This document shows positions 15,673 through 24,122 of a stretch of 36,019 nucleotides of DNA, piece by piece. This DNA comes from Chthonomonas calidirosea (GTDB lineage: Bacteria > Armatimonadota > Chthonomonadetes > Chthonomonadales > CAJBBX01). The notes under the pieces were generated by a model. That model was not told where the DNA came from. It worked only from the letters and a program-made list of their open reading frames with translations, and did not search any database. The stretch spans positions 5,679 through 41,697 of the forward strand of contig DYKI01000022.1 in the NCBI GenBank assembly GCA_020722705.1, in the 5' to 3' direction. A program made the position numbers and the translations under genes. Each line of letters begins with the position of its first letter. Position 1 is the first letter of the stretch.

Positions 15673-17571
15673 ATGGAATCACACAGCTTTGACGTTGTTG
15701 TGGTCGGCTCGGGCCATGCCGGCTGTGAGGCCGCGCTCATTGCTGCGCATCTCGGCGTATCGGTGTGCGTTGTCTCGCTCGCCGGGTCGCGCGCCGGTCA
15801 CATGCCGTGCAACTGCTCGATCGGCGGTCCGGCCAAGGGCCATCTCGTACGTGAGATTGATGCGCTCGGCGGGCAGATGGCCCTCGGCGTCGACTCGACG
15901 TTCACCCACATACGCAATGTCGGCACAGGCAAGGGCTACGCGATCAGGACCCTGCGCGCTCAGGTGGACAAGGTCCTATACGAACGCCATATGACCGCCG
16001 CTCTTGCCGCCGGCGACCGCATCCGGCTCATTCCGGATGAGGTCATCGGCGTCCTGACAGACTCCCGAGGCGTTACGGGCGTCGTGACGGCATCCGGCAT
16101 CAGGATCGGGTGCCGGGCCGCCGTGCTCACCACCGGTACCTACCTGAACGGCCTGATGCACTGCGGCGACCGACGGTCTCCCGGCGGCTGCTTCGGCGGC
16201 GGCCGCGCGGAGCGGCTTTCGGATGCCTTGCGGGCGCTCGGCCTCGTGACGGCACGCTTCAAGACCGGCACCACTCCGCGTGTTCGCCGCTCGAGCATCC
16301 AGTGGGACCAGGTCCTGGAAATACCCTCTGAGAGCACCGAGCCGTTCTCGTACCTGACGGGGCAGTTGACATCGCCTCAGCATCCGCTTCCATGCTGGCA
16401 GACTCGCACGACGCTCCACACGCGTGACCTCATTGTTGCCAACCTCACCCGGTCGGCGCTGTTCGGAGGGATGATCCAGGGGATCGGACCGCGCTACTGC
16501 CCGAGCATCGAAGACAAGATCGTCCGCTTCCCCGACAAGGCCACACACCCTGTCTTCCTCGAAATCGAGGGGTGGGACAGCGACCTCGTCTACGTTCAGG
16601 GCATGAGCACCAGCCTTCCTGCGGACGTGCAGGACGCAATGCTGCGATCGCTGCCTGGACTCGCGAACGTCGAGATGGTTCGGCCTGGTTATGCCGTCGA
16701 ATACGATATGGTCATGCCGGACCAACTGACCGGCTCGCTTCAGTGCAAAGAGCTCCCGGGCTTGTTCCTTGCTGGCCAGATCAACGGCACATCCGGGTAC
16801 GAGGAGGCGGCCGCACAGGGACTGGTCGCCGGGGTCAATGCGGCAAGGCTCTGCAGGGGAGACGAGCCGATCATCCTGGATCGGCACTCAAGCTACATCG
16901 GTGTCCTCATAGACGACCTCACCACCAAGGGCGTGCAGGACCCGTATCGCCTCCTCACGTCGCGCGCAGAGTGCCGCCTGTCACTCCGACACGACAATGC
17001 TGATATCCGGCTGACCCCGCTGGCCATCCGCATCGGCACGGCCACGGACCGTCGAAAGCGCGTGTTCGAGCAGCGCGTGTCATCAATCGAACGTGAGACC
17101 GCCCGCCTCGCCTCAATGACCCTGCACCCGCGCGATTCCCGGACGCTGACGATGGACGGTCTGGCGCCCATCGTCGAACCGACGAGCCTCCTTGACCTGC
17201 TCCGCCGTCCCGAGGTGTCCTACGATTGGATCAGGGACCGGTACCCAGCTCCCGAGTTCATCCCGCGCGACGTGGGTGAGAGCATCGAGATTGAGGCGAA
17301 GTATGCCGGATACGTTGAGCGTCAGCGTCGCCACGTTGAGCTGCATGCTCGCGATGATTCCCTGCCCTTGCCCGCCGATCTGGACTACAACTCTGTTCGC
17401 GGCATATCACGCGAGGCGGCCGAGAAGCTCTCCCGAAGCCGCCCGCTTACGGTCGGACACGCTCGCCGGATCCCCGGCGTGACACCTGCCGACGTGCGGA
17501 TTCTGGCGGTCGCGGCCATGGGGATCAGCCGGAACAGCGAGCTTGCCGCGCGTCCGGTCAAAGAGCCCTGA
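15673..17571 (+). CDS. mnmG: tRNA U34 carboxymethylaminomethyl synthesis enzyme MnmG
   Basis: A 632-residue FAD enzyme that, with MnmE, builds the 5-carboxymethylaminomethyl group on wobble uridine 34 of certain tRNAs. The length is normal for the family. Hallmarks: dinucleotide-binding GSGHAGCE (12-19), SIGGPAKGHLVREIDALGG, TTGTYLNGLMHCGD, FKTGTTPRV, CPSIEDKIVRF, EGWDSDLVYVQGMSTSLP, and GLFLAGQINGTSGYEEAAAQG. The C-terminal MnmE/tRNA-binding helical part is present to the end. No strong ribosome-binding site precedes ATG 15673, but translation begins right at the first beta strand, so the start is credible. mnmE and rsmG, often nearby in other bacteria, are absent here. Confidence 0.97.
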   Translation: MESHSFDVVVVGSGHAGCEAALIAAHLGVSVCVVSLAGSRAGHMPCNCSIGGPAKGHLVREIDALGGQMALGVDSTFTHIRNVGTGKGYAIRTLRAQVDKVLYERHMTAALAAGDRIRLIPDEVIGVLTDSRGVTGVVTASGIRIGCRAAVLTTGTYLNGLMHCGDRRSPGGCFGGGRAERLSDALRALGLVTARFKTGTTPRVRRSSIQWDQVLEIPSESTEPFSYLTGQLTSPQHPLPCWQTRTTLHTRDLIVANLTRSALFGGMIQGIGPRYCPSIEDKIVRFPDKATHPVFLEIEGWDSDLVYVQGMSTSLPADVQDAMLRSLPGLANVEMVRPGYAVEYDMVMPDQLTGSLQCKELPGLFLAGQINGTSGYEEAAAQGLVAGVNAARLCRGDEPIILDRHSSYIGVLIDDLTTKGVQDPYRLLTSRAECRLSLRHDNADIRLTPLAIRIGTATDRRKRVFEQRVSSIERETARLASMTLHPRDSRTLTMDGLAPIVEPTSLLDLLRRPEVSYDWIRDRYPAPEFIPRDVGESIEIEAKYAGYVERQRRHVELHARDDSLPLPADLDYNSVRGISREAAEKLSRSRPLTVGHARRIPGVTPADVRILAVAAMGISRNSELAARPVKEP

Positions 17572-17633
17572 ACGCCCCCATCGGTCGGTGTCTGGGCCAG
17601 GTCGTGGGCGGCCGCATCAGACCGGGAGCCAAG

Positions 17634-17639
17634 TATAAT
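17634..17639 (+). promoter_or_regulatory. Candidate -10 box of nadK
   Basis: A perfect TATAAT lies 28 bases before the ATG at 17667, again with a GC-rich sequence after it and no clear -35 box. It would give a leader of about 20 bases containing the GGAGG site. Confidence 0.45.
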
Positions 17640-17666
17640 GCGGCCATTCCGCAACCGGAGGACCTG

Positions 17667-18515
17667 ATGTCGGTACGTCATGTTGCCATCATCGCCAGCC
17701 GATCGCGTGCCAGCGTGGCGGACTGCGCGCGTCTGGCGCGCGAGTGGCTCACCGAGCGCCACATCCAGGTGACCATCGTTGGAACCAACGAGATTGACTC
17801 GCGAGGGCCGGAGATGGAAGACGCCGACTTCTGCGTGACACTCGGCGGTGATGGAACCATCCTGGCGGCCAGCCGTTTCGCAGCCCCCCATGGCATGCCG
17901 GTTCTCGGGGTCCATATGGGACGATTCGGTTTCATCGCTGAAGCCCATCCGGACGCGATCCTCGATCGTCTGGCGCGCGTGCTCGACGGCCGGTACCGGA
18001 TCGAGGAGCGCACGATGGTCTACGGAGAAGTGCGGCGACAGGACAACCCGATCCATGCCGCGTTCGGATTGAACGATATCGTGATCAGCAAAGGCGCCAT
18101 GACCCGTATGCTGCGCCTTACCACCCGATTCGGTTCAGGCCCGATCATGGACTGCGTGGCCGACGGCATCATCGTCGCCACACCAACCGGTTCGACCGCC
18201 TATGCACTGTCGGCCGGCGGCCCGATTCTGGATCCCACACTCCAGGCATTGCTGGTCGTTGCCATATGTCCGCACACGCTTGCCGCCAGGCCGGTTGTGG
18301 TTCCCGATTCGCAGGAAATCCGCGTGCGGATCGGAGCGGACGGCGGCGAAGTGAAGTTCAGCGCCGACAGCGCATCTGTGTTCGGTCTGCTCGGCGACGA
18401 CGAGGTAGCGGTGCGGAGATACGAGCACCCGACGCGTCTGATCGCGTTCGATCATGGAACCTTCTACGACAAGGTCCATGACCGGCTGCTCTGGGGGGAG
18501 CGCGTCAACGCGTAG
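17667..18515 (+). CDS. nadK: NAD kinase
   Basis: A 282-residue ATP- (or polyphosphate-) dependent kinase that makes NADP from NAD in the cytoplasm. ATG 17667 is chosen for the GGAGG site at 17656-17660 or just after, and because the first beta strand (RHVAIIASRS) follows at once. Hallmarks: GGDGT (60-64, the catalytic Asp61), the VHMGRFGFIAE strand-turn, NDIVISKG (136-143), DGIIVATPTGSTAYALSAGGPI (167-187), and PHTLAARPVV. The family residue set is complete. It lies 95 bases after mnmG with its own candidate -10 box, and a large hairpin follows, so it is probably a single-gene unit. Confidence 0.96.
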   Translation: MSVRHVAIIASRSRASVADCARLAREWLTERHIQVTIVGTNEIDSRGPEMEDADFCVTLGGDGTILAASRFAAPHGMPVLGVHMGRFGFIAEAHPDAILDRLARVLDGRYRIEERTMVYGEVRRQDNPIHAAFGLNDIVISKGAMTRMLRLTTRFGSGPIMDCVADGIIVATPTGSTAYALSAGGPILDPTLQALLVVAICPHTLAARPVVVPDSQEIRVRIGADGGEVKFSADSASVFGLLGDDEVAVRRYEHPTRLIAFDHGTFYDKVHDRLLWGERVNA

Positions 18516-18535
18516 GCTCCGTTTCCTCATCAACC

Positions 18536-18583
18536 AAGCAGGCGAGGCTCCGTCGGATAGACCGAACGGAGCCTCGCCTGCTT
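18536..18583. terminator. Large hairpin, probable bidirectional terminator
   Basis: Arms 18536-18553 and 18566-18583 pair perfectly over 18 bp around a 12-base centre. It sits between the convergent nadK and LysM/stalk genes and can end transcription from both sides, although the flanking T-tracts are weak. Each arm contains GGCGAGGCTCC or its complement, the same 11-base core found in the REP-like repeats at 30-56 and 12091-12117. Confidence 0.75.
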
Positions 18584-18605
18584 CTACGGTGACTGAGATT
18601 GGCGG

Positions 18606-20123
18606 CTATTTGCTGCGGATGCTCATGCGCCCCGAGTTGGCATCGTACTGGATGTTGACGTCCAGCGCGTCGCGCATGAACGAAACCGGGACCAACGTCC
18701 GTCCGCTCTCGATAAACGGCTTGCGCTCCATTTTGATGGTGCGGTTGTTGACTTTGGCACGATCGTGGCCGATCCTGATCTCGATCTCGCGCGTGTCGTT
18801 GACGGCGCGTACCATCTGAGCCGAAGCTCCGTACCAGTACAGCCTTCCACCGGTATGCTCGAACACCTGTCGGATGGGCGCGAGCCCGATGCCGGACTGG
18901 AACCGCGGCGTGACATCGAAGGCAATCGGCGTGCCGTCAAAGGCGACATCGAAAGCGCCGACCTGCGGCACGATCAGGGATCGCCCTGCCGGAAGCGCCG
19001 ACTTCGGGGACGCCGGAATGTTGTTCAGGCGCGCTATCTCGGCGACGTCGGCGCCCGTCTTGCGGCTGACCGAAGCCAGAGTCTCGCCTTTTCTGACTTT
19101 GACCGTCGGCGGCGCGGCGGGGGCGGTCCGTCGCAGGGTCGGCTCGGCCGTGGCTGCTCCGACAAGCGTTGGCGCTACCCGCGGAAGCCGGTCCCGTGCC
19201 GCAGACACCACGGGTGCGCCGGCTCGCGGCAGGCTCATCGCTGCACGGCCTGTCGCAGACGGCTCAGCCAGGCGCGTGGCGTCGGCGGATGCGGCCCCGA
19301 TCTTCGAGCGAACGGGGGCGCTGGGGGACTGCGCCACGGTGGGCTCAGGAGCGAGAACAATCGTCTTCTGTGCCTCAGGCAGCGGCGGTCCGGCGGGCTT
19401 GGCCTGCTGAGTGCGAAGGTCCTCAACCTCCGTCTGCTTCCTGGTGAAACCTCCCGAGTTGTTGACACTGACGTTCACAGGTCGCGACTTATACGGGGCC
19501 GACATGTCAGCGGACTGCGTCCAGGCCTCGAGAATGTGCCACCCATTGGCGTACTTCGTCGTGTCCCAGTTGTACTCGTAAGGCGGGAAGTTGCGCAGGA
19601 CCTTGAGCTCTTTGTTGATGAAGAATGTTACGTACGGCTTCTGCCGCTGCAGGTCGGGATCCACCTTGACACGGATCGGCACCGTTCCGCTCACCTCGAT
19701 CCCGTTCTGGGGATAGGAGATGCGCACCGGGGCTGACAGATCCGGGCCGGGAACGCGAATGCGTGCGGGAGCCTCAACCGACTTGCCGTCAGGACCGAAG
19801 GCCTTGATCATAAGATCGTGGTTTCCCTCGGTGAGAAGCATGGTCTCCAGCGTGAACGTGATCACCCCGTGGGTCTGGGCAACGCCAAGTTGGCGTTTGG
19901 CAACGAGCGCCCCATCGAGGTAGACCTCAACGGCCTCGACCGCTCCGCCCCGGTAACTGACATCAAGGGAGAGCCGATCACCCACAGAGCCCGGATCGGG
20001 AGCGATCACCTGAAGCTTGAGCCCACCGCCGGCCTGATGACGGGCCGCCTGGGCCGGCGACACCAATGCAGCCAGACCGCCGACACTCGCGATCGCGATC
20101 ACTGCACATAGCCTACGAAGCAT
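18606..20123 (-). CDS. Secreted LysM and stalk-domain protein
   Basis: A 505-residue exported protein. ATG 20123 is chosen because a GGGAGGT site lies just upstream and a clear signal peptide ending in AQA (residues 1-26) follows; longer frames have no such site. Order of domains: two Ig-like beta-sandwich modules (about 34-126 and 132-221), an Ala/Pro-rich linker (about 225-338), a LysM domain (341-386, KGETLASVSRKTGADVAEIARLNNI), and a copper-amine-oxidase N-terminal-like stalk domain (about 397-505, RTLVPVSFMRDAL). LysM binds peptidoglycan or other GlcNAc polymers; the stalk domain is common in surface proteins of Firmicutes and Armatimonadota and is not catalytic. It is probably a cell-wall-bound protein. 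Transcription starts from the minus-strand promoter at 20225-20253. Confidence 0.88.
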   Translation of the reverse strand: MLRRLCAVIAIASVGGLAALVSPAQAARHQAGGGLKLQVIAPDPGSVGDRLSLDVSYRGGAVEAVEVYLDGALVAKRQLGVAQTHGVITFTLETMLLTEGNHDLMIKAFGPDGKSVEAPARIRVPGPDLSAPVRISYPQNGIEVSGTVPIRVKVDPDLQRQKPYVTFFINKELKVLRNFPPYEYNWDTTKYANGWHILEAWTQSADMSAPYKSRPVNVSVNNSGGFTRKQTEVEDLRTQQAKPAGPPLPEAQKTIVLAPEPTVAQSPSAPVRSKIGAASADATRLAEPSATGRAAMSLPRAGAPVVSAARDRLPRVAPTLVGAATAEPTLRRTAPAAPPTVKVRKGETLASVSRKTGADVAEIARLNNIPASPKSALPAGRSLIVPQVGAFDVAFDGTPIAFDVTPRFQSGIGLAPIRQVFEHTGGRLYWYGASAQMVRAVNDTREIEIRIGHDRAKVNNRTIKMERKPFIESGRTLVPVSFMRDALDVNIQYDANSGRMSIRSK

Positions 20124-20224
20124 ACTGACCTCCCACCCATCAGCCATCATGGCGATGTTGGTTCGCGCTCTCACGCAATGAGTGCGCGGAGACGCCGCGG
20201 AGACGCGGTCCCTCGCGAGCCTCC

Positions 20225-20253
20225 ACTCTAGCACATCCGCGCATGGCTGTCAA
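20225..20253 (-). promoter_or_regulatory. Sigma-70-type promoter of the LysM/stalk gene
   Basis: On the minus strand TTGACA (plus-strand 20248-20253) and TAGAGT (20225-20230) are 17 bases apart. The -35 box is a perfect consensus. It stands back to back with the plus-strand promoter at 20259-20287, and the two -35 boxes form an inverted repeat. Confidence 0.7.
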
Positions 20254-20258
20254 CTTGA

Positions 20259-20287
20259 TTGACACCGCTGCCTGCATCGGCTATACT
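20259..20287 (+). promoter_or_regulatory. Near-consensus sigma-70 promoter of the small basic gene
   Basis: TTGACA at 20259-20264 and TATACT at 20282-20287 are exactly 17 bases apart, the best promoter in the window. Transcription would start near 20294, giving a leader of about 30 bases before GTG 20323. It may also serve the SDR gene at 20646. Confidence 0.82.
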
Positions 20288-20322
20288 CACGCTCCATCAG
20301 CAACAATCGTCAGGAGTTCAAT

Positions 20323-20502
20323 GTGCGGATACGTCAGAAGGAGATCAGGCACGCTCGGAAGAGGCTAGAGGAAAGGCTCAAGGCGAAGATCAAGACCTTA
20401 CGCAAGTCGTCGCCGGCCGGTGCTCCGGCTCCCAAACCTCGGGCTCGCCGCAGAACGGCCTCTGCCGGCGATGGCGGCGCAGCCGGCACCGCCTCGGAGT
20501 GA
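20323..20502 (+). CDS. Small highly basic protein, function unknown
   Basis: A 59-residue protein starting at GTG 20323, 6 bases after a CAGGAG ribosome-binding site (20311-20316). The N-terminal half (IRQKEIRHARKRLEERLKAK) is a charged, likely helical segment rich in Arg and Lys; the C-terminal half is Ala/Pro/Gly-rich and probably disordered with an RARRR patch. It has no signal peptide or known domain. The charge suggests binding to nucleic acid or the ribosome; this is inference. An overlapping ATG at 20321 in another frame gives only 15 codons. The near-consensus promoter directly upstream and the correctly placed ribosome-binding site are the main support. Confidence 0.62.
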   Translation: MRIRQKEIRHARKRLEERLKAKIKTLRKSSPAGAPAPKPRARRRTASAGDGGAAGTASE

Positions 20503-20645
20503 CCCAGGCCCAGCCAAGCCGGCCATGACGCCGCCCGGCAGCAGCGTCTCGGGCTCTTCCGATCCGGCTCGCCCGTGACAGGAGTGCTGTCTGCCTCGGG
20601 GATACGGGTCATGCGCGCCGATCAAGACGCGTAGGGGGAGGCGAC

Positions 20646-21497
20646 TTGAGACGCAGCATCGCCGGAAAGGTCGTCGTCGTTATCGGCGCATCGTCCGGCA
20701 TTGGCCGCGAAACAGCTCTCAGATTCGCCCACCTCGGCGGGCACGTGGTTGTGGCGGCCCGTCGTCCGGATCGTCTTGCCTCGTTGCGGGATGAGATCAT
20801 CCATGCCGGCGGCAAGGCGCTGGCCGTGCCCACGGATGTCACTGCGCCCGGTCAGATCGAACGATTGCTCGGGGCCACGCTCGAGCACTTCGGCCGCACC
20901 GACATCTGGATCAACTGCGCCGGCATCGGAATGGTTGCATGGGTTACGGACACCACCGACGCCGAAATGCGCCGCATCTGGGAGGTGAACTTCATGGGCA
21001 CCTTCCATGCTTGTCAGGCCGCCCTTGAGCAGATGATGCGGCAGGGCTCGGGCCACATCATCAATGTTTCGTCGCTCGCCGGGCGCTTCGCCTTGCCCCT
21101 GAACTCAGCCTATGCCGCGAGCAAACACGCCGTGAATGCCCTGAGCCAGAGCCTCGGCCGTGAGCTGCAAGGATCGGGCATACGGGTCAGCGTGATCATG
21201 CCCGGTCTGACCGACACCGAGTTCTTCGACGCGATGGTCAGCAAGCTCCCCGGTCGTGGACGGTCGGTCGTCAGCGCCATGCCGGTGGGCCGAGTGGCGG
21301 AAGCCATTGTGCGATGCGCGCTCCGACCGCGCGACCAGGTCATCGTCGCGCCCCTGGGCCGCTGGCTGATTGTGCTCGCCGAGGCGTTCCCTCCGATCTT
21401 CAACGCTGTTGCCCGGCGGTATCTGGATGTACGGGCCGGGGCCGGGCGGCCCTGGCTGGACGCTGAAGTCGGTCCTGCCGCCGAACGCGAAACCTGA
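20646..21497 (+). CDS. Short-chain dehydrogenase/reductase
   Basis: A 283-residue classical SDR-family NAD(P)-dependent oxidoreductase. It starts at TTG 20646, the only start that keeps the first beta strand; a strong GGGGGAGG site at 20634-20641 supports it. Hallmarks: cofactor motif GASSGIG (14-20), NCAG after the fourth strand, catalytic Ser in INVSSLAG and YAASK (Tyr and Lys of the catalytic set). Arg-rich AARRPDR after the second strand favours NADPH. A C-terminal extension of about 45 residues with LGRWLIVLAEAFPPIFNAVARR may be a membrane-associated helix. The substrate cannot be told. It follows the small basic gene by 143 bases and may share its promoter. Confidence 0.92.
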   Translation: MRRSIAGKVVVVIGASSGIGRETALRFAHLGGHVVVAARRPDRLASLRDEIIHAGGKALAVPTDVTAPGQIERLLGATLEHFGRTDIWINCAGIGMVAWVTDTTDAEMRRIWEVNFMGTFHACQAALEQMMRQGSGHIINVSSLAGRFALPLNSAYAASKHAVNALSQSLGRELQGSGIRVSVIMPGLTDTEFFDAMVSKLPGRGRSVVSAMPVGRVAEAIVRCALRPRDQVIVAPLGRWLIVLAEAFPPIFNAVARRYLDVRAGAGRPWLDAEVGPAAERET

Positions 21498-21598
21498 CGG
21501 AATCGAACGGCATAGTCTGCTTCGAGAGACTCGGGGGACGAACCTCTCCAAGCCGCCCCTGCGGGCAGGAGCTCATCGCGCCAGGCCCTTCGCTCCGA

Positions 21599-21607
21599 TG
21601 CTATAAT
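21599..21607 (+). promoter_or_regulatory. Extended -10 promoter of ispG
   Basis: TGCTATAAT, a full extended -10 element (TG, one base, perfect TATAAT at 21602-21607). No -35 box is evident, as is usual for extended -10 promoters. Transcription would start near 21614, leaving a leader of about 20 bases before ATG 21634, or almost none if GTG 21613 is used. Confidence 0.6.
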
Positions 21608-21633
21608 GCCGGGTGTCGGCATATCTTGAGCCC

Positions 21634-22845
21634 ATGACTTCCCGAATGACACCAACCACCTATACGCGCCGCCGCTCCCGACCTGTCGCTGTGGGACCGA
21701 TCACGATCGGCGGGTCGCACCCAGTGGTCGTTCAATCCATGATCACCGCCGAAACGCACGACGTGGAGGCCGCAGTCGCCCAGATCATCGCCATGCACCG
21801 GGCCGGCGCCGAAATCGTACGTGTGACGACGCCGAACCTGCAAGAGGCCCAGTGCCTCGCTGCCATCCGCTCCGAGGTGCGCAGACGGTACCGTGAGGTC
21901 CCGCTCGTCGCAGACGTTCACCATCAGGGCAGCGCCATCGCCGTTGAGGTGGCCAAGCATGTGCAGAAGGTCCGCATCAACCCCGGCCTATTCGTGTTTC
22001 GGAAGCCGTCGGCACGGACCGAGGACTACTCTCAGGACGAAGTTGATGCCGAGTTGGAGGCCATCGAGCGCGAACTGCGGCCTGTGCTCCAGGCCTGCAA
22101 GGATCACGGCGCAGCCATGCGTATCGGCGTCAACCATGGCAGCCTCGCCGAACGGCTGATGGTCATGTACGGCGACACACCCGAGGGCATGGTCGAGTCC
22201 GCGCTCGAATACGTGCGCATCTGCGAGCGCCATCGCTTCCGCGACATTGTCATCTCTTTGAAAGCCAGTCGCGTGCCCATCATGCTGCAGGCGAATCGCC
22301 TTCTCGTGCAGCGGATGGAGGCCGAAGGGATGGACTACCCGCTGCACCTCGGCGTTACCGAAGCAGGCGACGGCGAGTACGCGCGCGTCAAGAGCGCCGC
22401 AGGCATCGCCACCCTCCTCGCCGAGGGAATCGGCGACACGATACGCGTCTCTCTCTCCGAAGACCCGATCCGCGAGCTTCCGGTCTGCTACTCGATCCTG
22501 CAGGCACTGGGGCTCCGCAAGACGGCTGTGGAGTTCATTGCCTGCCCGTCGTGTGGCCGGACCAAGTTTGACCTGCCCACGGTGCTGGCTCGCGTCAAGG
22601 CCGCAACAAGCCATCTCGTTGGACTCGACATCGCCGTGATGGGGTGCATCGTCAACGGCCCCGGCGAGATGGCGGACGCCGACTACGGCTACGTCGGCAA
22701 GGGCGGCGGCAAGATATCGCTCTATCGCAAGCGCGAGGAAGTGCGCAGCAATATCCCGCAGGAGCGCGGCGTAGAGGAGTTGATTGCGCTGATCAAAGCC
22801 GATGGCCGCTGGGTCGAGCCGCCGGACTGCGCCGACAGGGGATAA
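21634..22845 (+). CDS. ispG: 4-hydroxy-3-methylbut-2-enyl diphosphate synthase IspG
   Basis: A 403-residue iron-sulfur enzyme of the methylerythritol phosphate pathway that converts the cyclic diphosphate MEcPP to HMBPP. The cluster ligands are visible: CPSCGR (Cys304 and Cys307), GCIVNGPGE (Cys338 and Glu345). The barrel motifs [18 protein letters not shown] and LHLGVTEAG are present. Several segments resemble the plant/chlamydial long-type IspG more than the usual short bacterial type: NHGSLAERL with [24 protein letters not shown] and DGRWVEPP. The large central insertion of the long type is missing. ATG 21634 is preferred; GTG 21613 and ATG 21646 are in-frame alternatives and no strong ribosome-binding site decides. 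The ATPase gene follows after 5 bases. Confidence 0.95.
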   Translation: MTSRMTPTTYTRRRSRPVAVGPITIGGSHPVVVQSMITAETHDVEAAVAQIIAMHRAGAEIVRVTTPNLQEAQCLAAIRSEVRRRYREVPLVADVHHQGSAIAVEVAKHVQKVRINPGLFVFRKPSARTEDYSQDEVDAELEAIERELRPVLQACKDHGAAMRIGVNHGSLAERLMVMYGDTPEGMVESALEYVRICERHRFRDIVISLKASRVPIMLQANRLLVQRMEAEGMDYPLHLGVTEAGDGEYARVKSAAGIATLLAEGIGDTIRVSLSEDPIRELPVCYSILQALGLRKTAVEFIACPSCGRTKFDLPTVLARVKAATSHLVGLDIAVMGCIVNGPGEMADADYGYVGKGGGKISLYRKREEVRSNIPQERGVEELIALIKADGRWVEPPDCADRG

Positions 22846-22850
22846 CCGAA

Positions 22851-24122
22851 GTGAAGCTTATCCTGGAAAACGTGCGCTGCTTCTCGGGTCGGCATGAAAT
22901 CCCCATCAAGCCACTCACCTTGCTCGTCGGCGAGAACAGCAGCGGAAAGACCACCGTGCTGGCAACTGCGGCCGCGGCGCTAGATTCGATGCGATTCCCG
23001 TTCGGCACGCGCTTCAACGAGCCACCCTTCAGCCTCGGGTCGTACGACACGATCGCAACGTACCGAGGGGGGCGCTCCGGTCGAAGCCGCTCCTTCATGA
23101 TCGGCTGGGAACAGGAGGGCCTCACGGTCGAGGGCACATTCGTGTCCGAGCGCGGGCAGCCATTGCCAAGCGAGGTCCGCGTCCGTACCGGTCAGGACGG
23201 TGGGACGGCCCAACTTGACCTAACCATGTTGCGCGAAGAGGCCCGGATATCCTGGCAAGACGGTCAGAGAACATTGCACGTCAAGCTGCCTGAAGTCGCA
23301 ACTGACAGACTGGGACAGCCCCTCGGTTTCGCCCTCATGGACCTGCTCTTTCATCTAGAGGCACGCGGCCAGCGAACTGCCCCGGAACCTGCGTTCACCA
23401 GAGCGTCCAAGCTCCTACGCGAAGCGGTGCGCAAGCACGAGGCACAGCGGCTGCGGCTGCGGGCGTTTGCGCCTGTTCGGACCCGCCCGCGTCGAACGTA
23501 CGATGAGTTCCTTGAGGAGTTCTCGCCGGAAGGTGAGGACATGCCTCTGGCGTTGCTCACGAAGCTGTCGGACGAGAGTTTCCGAAAGGCCCTCGACGAG
23601 TTCGGGCAGTTGAGCGGCCTGTTCACCGCCGTCACTGCCAAGCAGTTGGGCAACCGTCCTGGCAATCCGGTGCAGATACTGGTGCAGACTGGTGGTCCGA
23701 GGGCCAATCTGGTTGATGTTGGGTATGGAGTCAGCCAGGCGCTCCCGCTTGTTGTTGAAGCGCTCCGCGCTCCAGGCCGAACCCGGTTCCTTGTACAGCA
23801 ACCGGAGGTTCATCTGCACCCGCGCGCTCAGGCGGCCCTTGGTACCTTTCTCACCAGGCTCGTCACGTCAAGGCGGCATCACTTTGTGGTCGAAACGCAC
23901 AGCGACTACATCGTGGACCGCGTCCGGCTTGAGATCGCGCGTGGCGCGATCCCGCACACTGATGTCGCGCTGCTGTGGTTCGAAGCTGCAGGGACCGGGT
24001 CCACGGTCCACGAGATCGCCCTTGACCCGCTCGGCAACATCGTGGATCCGCCCACCGGATACAGGGACTTCTTCCTTCAGGAGGAACTCGCGCTGCTGAC
24101 CCGGGCGGACCACAAAGCATGA
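22851..24122 (+). CDS. AAA/ABC-type ATPase (AAA_21 group), sensor of a two-gene module
   Basis: A 423-residue ATPase of the SMC/OLD-like AAA_21 group. It starts at GTG 22851, 5 bases after ispG. Motifs: Walker A GENSSGKTT (27-35), the FSLGSYDTI segment, signature-like DVGYGVSQALPLVVEAL, Walker B region FLVQQPEVHLHPRAQ and a His-loop VVETHSDYIVDRVR. The Walker B shows Gln where the Mg-binding acid usually stands (QQPE for EQPE), leaving the catalytic Glu. The C-terminus lacks a TOPRIM nuclease, so it is not OLD or GajA. The region after the His-loop (DPLGNIVDPPTGYRDFF) resembles the ends of DUF3696-type ATPases. It overlaps the PIN gene by ATGA. Known relatives pair with effectors in defence systems such as PARIS and Septu; a comparable role here is inference. 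Confidence 0.88.
   Translation: MKLILENVRCFSGRHEIPIKPLTLLVGENSSGKTTVLATAAAALDSMRFPFGTRFNEPPFSLGSYDTIATYRGGRSGRSRSFMIGWEQEGLTVEGTFVSERGQPLPSEVRVRTGQDGGTAQLDLTMLREEARISWQDGQRTLHVKLPEVATDRLGQPLGFALMDLLFHLEARGQRTAPEPAFTRASKLLREAVRKHEAQRLRLRAFAPVRTRPRRTYDEFLEEFSPEGEDMPLALLTKLSDESFRKALDEFGQLSGLFTAVTAKQLGNRPGNPVQILVQTGGPRANLVDVGYGVSQALPLVVEALRAPGRTRFLVQQPEVHLHPRAQAALGTFLTRLVTSRRHHFVVETHSDYIVDRVRLEIARGAIPHTDVALLWFEAAGTGSTVHEIALDPLGNIVDPPTGYRDFFLQEELALLTRADHKA

Noticed and set aside
20321-20368. ATG start two bases before the GTG of the small basic gene
   Set aside because: It gives only 15 codons; the GTG frame is better spaced from the ribosome-binding site and longer.
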